64,000 nucleotides of DNA from Gnetum montanum (taxonomy: Eukaryota > Streptophyta > Gnetopsida > Gnetales > Gnetaceae): NCBI GenBank assembly GCA_015680685.1, contig MNCI01035006.1:491634-555633 (forward strand), in the 5' to 3' direction. Shown here piece by piece: positions 58,079 through 64,000 of this stretch (position 1 is the stretch's first letter; each line of letters starts with the position of its first letter). Both the position numbers and the translations under genes were made by a program. The notes beneath the pieces are model-generated. The model worked only from the letters and a program-made list of their open reading frames with translations. It had not been told where the DNA came from and made no database searches.

Positions 58079-58188
58079 CGCGATATCGCGTACGCAATAT
58101 CGTAGGGGACGATGCGATATCGCATACACGATATCACAAGGGATGCGATATCGCAGTGGCCGCGATATCGCGTACCCGATATCGCGAC
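58079..58188 (-). promoter_or_regulatory. Cluster of CGATATCG palindromes in F2 U3
   Basis: Several full or near copies of GCGATATCGC occur, often as pairs separated by GTAC or GTACAC (for example 58080-58101 and 58164-58188). They precede the TATA box. The same arrangement occurs at 28715-28823, 36435-36491 and 44279-44303. Repeated palindromes in U3 suggest protein binding sites; no factor is known to me. Confidence 0.6.
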
Positions 58189-58210
58189 TCATGCGAATCG
58201 TGTCTCATCA

Positions 58211-60160
58211 TACCCCTATGACTGAATAAAAACTCATCCTCAAGTTCCTTACAATAATATCGAGAAGGTATGGAATTATTGAGGGGAATGGAACTAATGG
58301 GATGACATGTGAACGGATCATCATTACAAGACTTGACAAAATTGGTGTTCATGACAATAAGGGTGAACACCTTATTATAATGACATCAAACCTTAGTTGG
58401 TAGCTGAAAAAGAAAGAAAGAGAGAGAAAGAAGTGTTGTTGTTGCTAACGCCAAGATTGTGCCTTTTGTTGTTCATCCATAAGCGTGCCATCGATCTTGC
58501 TCCTTGCACAATTGCTTTCAGCACAGCTCCATTCCAAATGTTTGCTCCAGATCTAATCCATTGTTGTATGATCGCTATCTGCACACACAACACAATCATA
58601 TATTAGCAAGGGTAAATGAATCATTATGTAATTAATACCTTACTTTAGTGTAAGTCCATTGGCTGAGTTGTGGTATGGCTAATACAATTCTGGGGATATA
58701 TTAATAATGACTACCGAAGGTGTAGGGGTTAGGAAAGAATTAAAAAATTTGGGGCTAAGAGAGAATCGAAAAAATCAGGCCCCGTACCCCCATGACTAAT
58801 CGTGAACCTCCGATAGCATTAGAATGGAGAAAAGAAAGGAGTAAGAAAGATAGATAAAAAGGGAAAACTATGGAATCGATGAAATAGATGTCAAGATGAA
58901 AATGAAAAAAATAAAATTAATTGCAAAATGTCAGTGGAAGAATTTAACTAATGCTCCAAATAGGAATGTCAGTGGGTCCTTCCCAAAGCAGGCTCATGCC
59001 CTTAATGCCCTGACAAACCCACATTCAAAGAGTCCGTAGGCTCCGGGAATGTTATTTGGAACAAGAGTTAAAGTCTTAACCGTAAGAATTACCAAAAAGA
59101 AAACAATGCATCAACCAAAATATACACTAATGATATAACAGGCAATGAGGTGAATAATGGAGTTAAGGGTGGAGAGAATAGGATGGAATGGAATCCCAAG
59201 AACAAGGTGGTGTACAGCCCCTTGTGTGTTTCATGATTAATGTGACTTAGCCAATCCCATTCCAAGTCCAGCCTCAAACCAACCACATCTAGTGACTTTG
59301 CATTAATACATTCGGCTAAATCATCCACTTGGATAACAAGGATGCATTCCCCAAGAGTCACCACCATTTCGACGAAAAAAAGGAGAGAATGGGAAGTGAG
59401 AAGGGCCTTAGTTAGAGGGAACACTTTTGGTTCCATAACCAGTGCTTGTAGCCCAAGTTTATTTCATCTAAGGGGTGTGTTTTGAATTCTCACTTAGTTT
59501 TTTTTTTTTTTTTTTGCTTTTTGTGTTTTTATGCATGAGAACCACACCATGCAAAGACTGTTTATTTTTATTATCTCAGCTTTTGATAGTTGGGTAACAT
59601 CAGAACAGCAAGAAAACTCAAGAAGAAAACATCCAAGCACCCAAGAGAATGGCTAACACAAAAGCATCAAGTTCCCTTGAAGTCACACCCTATTCAATCC
59701 TTGAGTCCTTCCTTAGTTTGAGAAATACCTAGTCACTGATTCTTTTAAGTTCTTATTAAGGAAGGGAATGTACATGTCCAAGCCAAGAGAGATCATAAAA
59801 ACTGGTGGATGGATGGATGAAGTGATCTCATTGCCTGCCATACCAAAAGAAACATACCTTAGTATCCACATTATGACTTAAAGGTAAAAACCAAACATTA
59901 GCAATCAATATGAAAACAGTTCATACCATCATTCCAAACACTTATTGGGTGACAAACTTACAGGGTGGAACACACACACACACATACAAAATGAAAAAGT
60001 ATAATGATGTTGTAATACAAAAAATAAGAAAAGTTAAAGAAAGTTGTAAAACAAAAACATGTAAAACAAAAACTTGTAAAACAAAAACATGTAAAACAAA
60101 AACATGTAAAAAAAAACTTGTAAAACAAAAATCGAAAAAGAATTAAGGGCCTCATATGGT
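58211..60160 (-). other. F2 3' untranslated region
   Basis: This non-coding region aligns with F (31985-33404 and 35907-36424 on the other strand) and lacks the M insertion, so it serves as the empty-site control. It holds a T17 run at 59499-59515 and an AC run at 59971-59985. Confidence 0.75.
60045..60131 (+). repeat. 15-bp tandem repeat
   Basis: Units of ACATGTAAAACAAAA and close variants repeat about six times just after the integrase end of F2. They give a meaningless CKTKT-type reading. Confidence 0.85.
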
Positions 60161-60179
60161 TAGCATAGGTGGCCATCTC

Positions 60180-61430
60180 CCCCATGACTGAGTTGCAAGG
60201 AAGAGATCCGAAATAGAGAGCGAGGCTGCCCGCTAGTGGAGGTGTAACTTGTACTGGCTATTGCGAGTTTGCGGAAAGGTTTTTTTTGTGTACATTAACC
60301 AATAATATTTTATCTAGGCTGTCAGGCTTGTATATCATCATGGCTCCAGAGGGGAAGGTTGTATGAATAACATAGGGTCCTTCCCACAATGTTTGGAATT
60401 TCGTACACTGAGGTACGTGCGTGGGATTCCAGTAAAGGACCTTGTCTCTTGGTTGGTACCTAAACCTTCAGATCCTTAAGTCATGACATTGTTTACTGTG
60501 TGCCTTGTGTAACTTATTTAATGATAGTGCAACCAATCTATTCTCATCTAGCATATTTAGGATTGCCAACCATTTTTTTTGTGCTAGGTCGAGGTCCAGG
60601 TGAAGGTCACAAGTCATGGATAGTGTATGGAGCTCATTCTGTATGGGAAGCTTGGGTAGTTTCCAGTACACTAACTCATAGGGAGAATAGCTGATAGGAA
60701 GCTTCCAAGCATAGCGGTATGCCCAGAGATTGTCGTTCAGTTTTGTGCTCCAGTCTCACCTAAATTTGCTAACCGTTCTCGTTAATATTCTAGTAATCTC
60801 TCGATTAGTAACCTCAGCTTGGCCATTATCTTGGGGATGATAAGGTGTGGTCAGTTTATGCTCAACCCCTAAGCGTTGCATCAATTTTCAAAAGGTTGCA
60901 CCCGTAAAATGTGTTCCATTATTAGAGATGAGTGCACGCGGCACACCAAACCTATTTACGATTTGTTGTTGTACAAATCGTGCAGCTATAGAGGATGTGC
61001 AGTCTGTTACTACGGCTGCTTCAACCCATTTTGTTAAGTAATCAATAGTGACTATGATGTATGCTTTTCTATTGGACATCAATATGATAGGTCCCATAAA
61101 ATCTATTCCCCAGATATCGAAGGGTTCCAAAGGTTGGATCCATTGTTGCGGACCTCCATTCTAGCAATCATTCCACCATCATGTTGGAAGCATTCACAGG
61201 ATTGGGCGAATTGATGGGCATCTTGAAACAATGTTGGCCAATAATATCCTGCAAGAAGGACCATGGTAGCCATTCATCTCCCAGCATAGTGACCCCCACA
61301 GGGACCCTCATGAGCATCCTGGAGAACCTTTAATTAATCCTTATTGGGCATGCACCATCGAACCAAGCCATCAGGATAGAATTTATAGAGTTGTCCCTGT
61401 ATTTCCATGAAGTACTTGGTTTTTTGAAGT
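60180..61430 (-). pseudogene. F2 integrase
   Basis: On the minus strand the zinc-binding region reads AHEGPCGGHYAGR, LLAGYYWPTLFQDAH and SCECF (about 61310-61200). The core starts MEPFDIWGIDFMGPI at 61130, with the first aspartate in WGIDF, continues YLTKWVEAAVVTD and VNRFGVPRALI, and has SNNGTHF where SD(N/Q)GTHF is usual, so the second catalytic aspartate is replaced by asparagine. The glutamate motif TPYHPQDNGQAEVTN is near 60810. The C-terminal part at 60671-60290 ends in KFQTLWEGPYVI and MIYKPDSLD. Stops are few but present. Confidence 0.88.
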
Positions 61431-61432
61431 AA

Positions 61433-62036
61433 CTATTGTTTCTTCCTAAAGTCCAACCCCCATGGTATTTTTTGGAAAATGAGATAAGTAAGAATGCTAC
61501 TATACCAATTTATTTTCGTGGGTTGATCATTCACTACACTGGCAAAGAGGGTTTCATCAAGAAAATGGTCAGATACAGCATATTCATCCTCTTTGTTGTC
61601 CCAATGCAACCAAGATGGGTGATTGGTGACTACATTCTCGATGCCTTTGCGGTCTACTATTGTTAAATCAAACTCCTGAAGAATCACCAACCAACGTATG
61701 ATACATGGGCTAACCGTTGGCTTGTTCATAAGGATCCTAATTGCACTATGTTCTGTATGGATGTATACTTTGCAGCCCAATACATAGTGCCTAAATTTTT
61801 CCAGTGTAAACACTACAGCCATTAATTCCTTTTTGTAGTCGTGTAGTTGAGTTGTGCACTAGTGATACTCTTACTAGCACAATGGATGTAATAAGGTCAT
61901 TTTTGTTCATCTAATTGTGTTAGTACGGCTCCTAAGGCATAATTAGATGCGTCGGTCATGATATGGAACAGCTTGAACCAGTCAGGGGCTTGTAGAACGG
62001 GAGTTTCCACAAGCCTCTGTTTGAGAGTTTGGAATG
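61433..62036 (-). pseudogene. F2 RNase H
   Basis: The domain opens with FHIMTDASNYALGAVLTQLD (first catalytic aspartate) near 61960, then SKSITSAQLNYTTTKRN, AVVFTLEKFRHYVLGCKVYI and HTEHSAIRILMNKP. RWLVILQEFDLTIVDRKG and IENVVTNHPSWL follow, which are typical of the RNase H to integrase link in Athila-like elements. The conserved TDH reads TEH. The segment 61433-61822 is open. Confidence 0.88.
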
Positions 62037-62980
62037 CTTATTCATATTCCCTGGTCCATTCGAATGGTGCATATTTTTTCATTAATTCCACCAATGGCTT
62101 GGTGACTTTGGAGAAGTTCTCGATAAATCTCCTGTAGTAGCCAGTGTGTCCAAGGAATGACCTAATGTCTTTAACAGTTTCTGGTTGTCGGGTAATTCCT
62201 TGGATGACTTTAATTTTTTCTGGATCCACCTCAATTCCTAATTGTGAAATGTTATGCCCCAGTACAATGCCCTCTTGAACCATCAAATGGCTCTTCTGCC
62301 AGTTGAATTTTAGGTTGGTTTCAACACATCATTTCAATACGTGCTCTAACCGGTCGAGGGCTTGATCAAAGCTCGTCCCATAAGTGGAGAAGTCGTCCAT
62401 GAAGACTTCTACTCCGTTACCTATTTGCTATTGAAATATGCTTAGAACTAATCGTTGGAATGTGGTAGGTGCATTGCACAAGCCAAAAGGCATTTTTTTG
62501 TATGCAAACGTTCCCCAAGGACTGGTGAACGTTGTTTTGGCTTGGTCTTCTGGTGTGATTTGTATTTGGTTGTACCCACTATACCAATCCAGAAAACTAT
62601 AATAGCGATGCCCTACTATAGTGTACAAGAATTGGTCAAAAAATGGCAATGGGAAGTGATCTTTGAATGTTGCCATATTTAATAGTCTAAAGTCTATACA
62701 TACCCTCCATTTACCTCTTTTTTTTGATACGATTACAAGAGGACTAACCCACTCTCTATCAGCAATAGGGTAAATGAACCCAGCCTTGAGAAGCTACTCT
62801 ATCTCCTCTTTCACTATTTGTTTTAACTTCGGGTTCAATCGCCTCTGGGGTTGTTTGCGGGGTTTCATGGAGGGGTCTATGTAAATCCTATGCTGGCATA
62901 TCCTAGGATCTATTCCGATTAGTTCAGGGTATGACCAGGTAAAGGTTGTTGACCACTTGTTTATCACTTTTAGCAAACTT
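62037..62980 (-). pseudogene. F2 reverse transcriptase
   Basis: Blocks in order on the minus strand: YPELIGIDPRICQHRIYID and KPRKQPQRRLNPKLKQIV (62930-62800), GFIYPIADREWVSPLVIVSK and KWRVCIDFRLLN (62780-62680), DHFPLPFFDQFL, YYSFLDWYSGYNQIQI and MPFGLCNAPTTFQR (62660-62450), then VEVFMDDFSTYG with the catalytic FMDD at about 62405-62394. The thumb and connection read EGIVLGHNISQLGIEVD and IRSFLGHTGYYRRFI (62280-62110). All seven RT blocks can be recognised and the catalytic site is intact. Stops at about 62430 and between 62794 and 62780 break the frame. Confidence 0.9.
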
Positions 62981-63332
62981 TCTTTTTACTTGGGTGCAAG
63001 TTTTGCATTGATGATTACCAGTTTTCCATTTTTAAGGGTCATGTATTCCAAACCGGTGGGCAATGGTTTTACATCTAGGGGCTCTTGTTTAAACTTCTTA
63101 GGAATCTCCAACTTCCCCAATTAATGTTTTCAGAGTTAAGGGTTGGAAGTTGGCAATGGGATTGCTCTAATACATCTATGCTTTCAATGTAAGCACTAGT
63201 TATTCCCTCAACTAGTCCCATGCAGGTTTTCGAGTTGTTCTCTTTATCAGCCATCAGCCACTGGGTGTTTTCTTGTCATGTGGCTGCTGCATATAGGCAA
63301 TTTTGTATGTCAATATCCTGTGCACACCGATT

Positions 63333-63950
63333 TCATGTAGGCAATATTAAACTTCGCATCACCCATGATTTCTGCATGCAATGACATCCTATGTCACTAT
63401 ATGCGATGCACGTAACTCTCTTCCTCTCAATTTTCCCAAAAGTATTAATCTTGGATATTTCTAGGGAAAGATTGTGGATTCCTAGGCATGCATCGATTGT
63501 ATTCAGCCATGCCCTTCCCATTATAATTGGGAAATCCCCTTTGTCATTGTTTATTTGGATCACTAGGAAATCGGCTAGATATGACTAACGACCCACAGTG
63601 GTAACAATGTCCTCAACCTGTCCCAAAGGAATAGTGATGGACTGGTTAGCCAGCTCTAAGCCAATATTGCTCTTCTTGAGTGGAGGTAGGTTCTAGGTTT
63701 TATACAATTCTTGTGAGATTAAGTTGACTCCGAAACCTGAGTTGAGGAGAGCCTTATGGGGTTCATTCCCAGTGACTTGGAGATAAACTAGGGGGACTCC
63801 AGGATCAGATAATTTCTTGGGAAAGTGGCCGACCTTGATCCAGTCACTTCCTGTATGCGTTAACATAATTGTATGCATTGGGCATGATTTCTTCTTTGAA
63901 GGGGTTCCCGAAGCCTTATTTGGTACGACAGTGTTTAAGTGTTCAACCAC
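63333..63950 (-). pseudogene. F2 aspartic protease
   Basis: From 63950 the frame runs MVEHLNTVVPNKASG to HKALLNSGFGVNLIS near 63735. This is the D(S/T)G active-site motif with the aspartate changed to asparagine. The second half has DFPIIMGRAWLNTIDACLG near 63520, the flap/GR motif. A stop near 63693 separates the two parts. In life it would cut the polyprotein. The active-site change and the stop make it inactive. Confidence 0.85.
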
Positions 63951-64000
63951 GTGTGGGGTGAGGATTTGGTTAGATTGTTGGCTCTGAAGAAAAGTCGTTT

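Larger units (their letters stand above)
57204..58210 (-). mobile_element. F2 3' LTR
   Basis: On the minus strand it starts TGATGAGACACGATTCGC at 58210 and ends ACCTTGCCACTCATCA at 57204. It has the longest set of CGATATCG palindromes (58079-58188) and a TATA box at 58063-58055. A 75-bp tandem duplication (57650-57799) adds to its length of 1007 bp. The right flank outside the LTR is GTTAC (57199-57203); its partner would be outside the window. Confidence 0.9.
57204..64000 (-). mobile_element. Gypsy element F2 (Athila-like pol), 3' part
   Basis: On the minus strand, from the right edge inward: protease (63950-63333), reverse transcriptase (62976 to about 62040), RNase H (to 61433), integrase (to about 60180), a 3' untranslated region, and the 3' LTR (58210-57204). 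Gag and the 5' LTR lie beyond 64000. LTR and untranslated region are homologous to those of F. Pol motifs resemble the Athila branch of plant gypsy elements (for example IVDRKGIENVV). Scattered stops suggest inactivity, but this is the best kept pol in the window. Confidence 0.88.

Noticed and set aside
59910-60185. Lysine/threonine/cysteine repeat protein
   Set aside because: Reading of a 15-bp A-rich tandem repeat after F2 integrase.

Overview
This window looks like intergenic DNA from a plant nuclear genome with a very high repeat load. It is AT-rich, full of degraded LTR retrotransposons nested in one another, and shows tRNA-type primer sites, polypurine tracts, solo LTRs and plant Ty1/copia and Ty3/gypsy protein domains. 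I found no intact host gene, rRNA gene, functional tRNA gene, CRISPR array or bacterial operon. A large-genome seed plant (perhaps a gymnosperm) fits, but the species cannot be read from the sequence. Four isolated N bases mark assembly joins.

Positions 1-42977 are one nested structure. The outer element, called K here, is a minus-strand copia-type element. Its 5' LTR is at 41562-42977 and its 3' LTR runs off the left edge at 1-811. Its gag was split by a plus-strand gypsy element, D (about 4089-41388), which left the 5-bp duplication CAAGA on both sides. D carries gag and protease (7.5-10.9 kb), reverse transcriptase (27.4-28.7 kb), RNase H and integrase (36.9-38.9 kb). D was itself hit by J (copia remnant, minus, 5.5-7.2 kb), B (copia, plus, 10925-17129, both LTRs) and F (gypsy, plus, 28705-36896). 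F was in turn hit by M, a 2.5-kb solo LTR (33405-35901, duplication CTAAC). With J, B and F subtracted, D is about 21 kb, the size of Ogre/Tat-type giants. Between D protease and D reverse transcriptase lie about 10 kb of unusual DNA: an antisense multi-part ORF remnant (18.2-21.0 kb) and an array of about 187-bp repeats, each centred on a palindrome (23.4-26.6 kb).

Positions 42978-57203 hold scattered remnants: a solo LTR of the F family (44254-45051, duplication AATGT), a copia RNase H fragment (48.3 kb) followed by an ORF resembling the plant transposon-protein domain, a CpG-containing solo LTR G (51184-52828, duplication CTCAC), a tRNA-derived SINE-like sequence (54.2-54.3 kb) and a probable copia LTR (55.6-56.7 kb).

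Positions 57204-64000 hold the 3' part of a minus-strand gypsy element, F2. It has the same LTR family as F and keeps protease, reverse transcriptase, RNase H and integrase. F has gag and the same 3' untranslated region but no pol, so F looks like a non-autonomous partner of F2-type elements. K and B likewise carry only gag.
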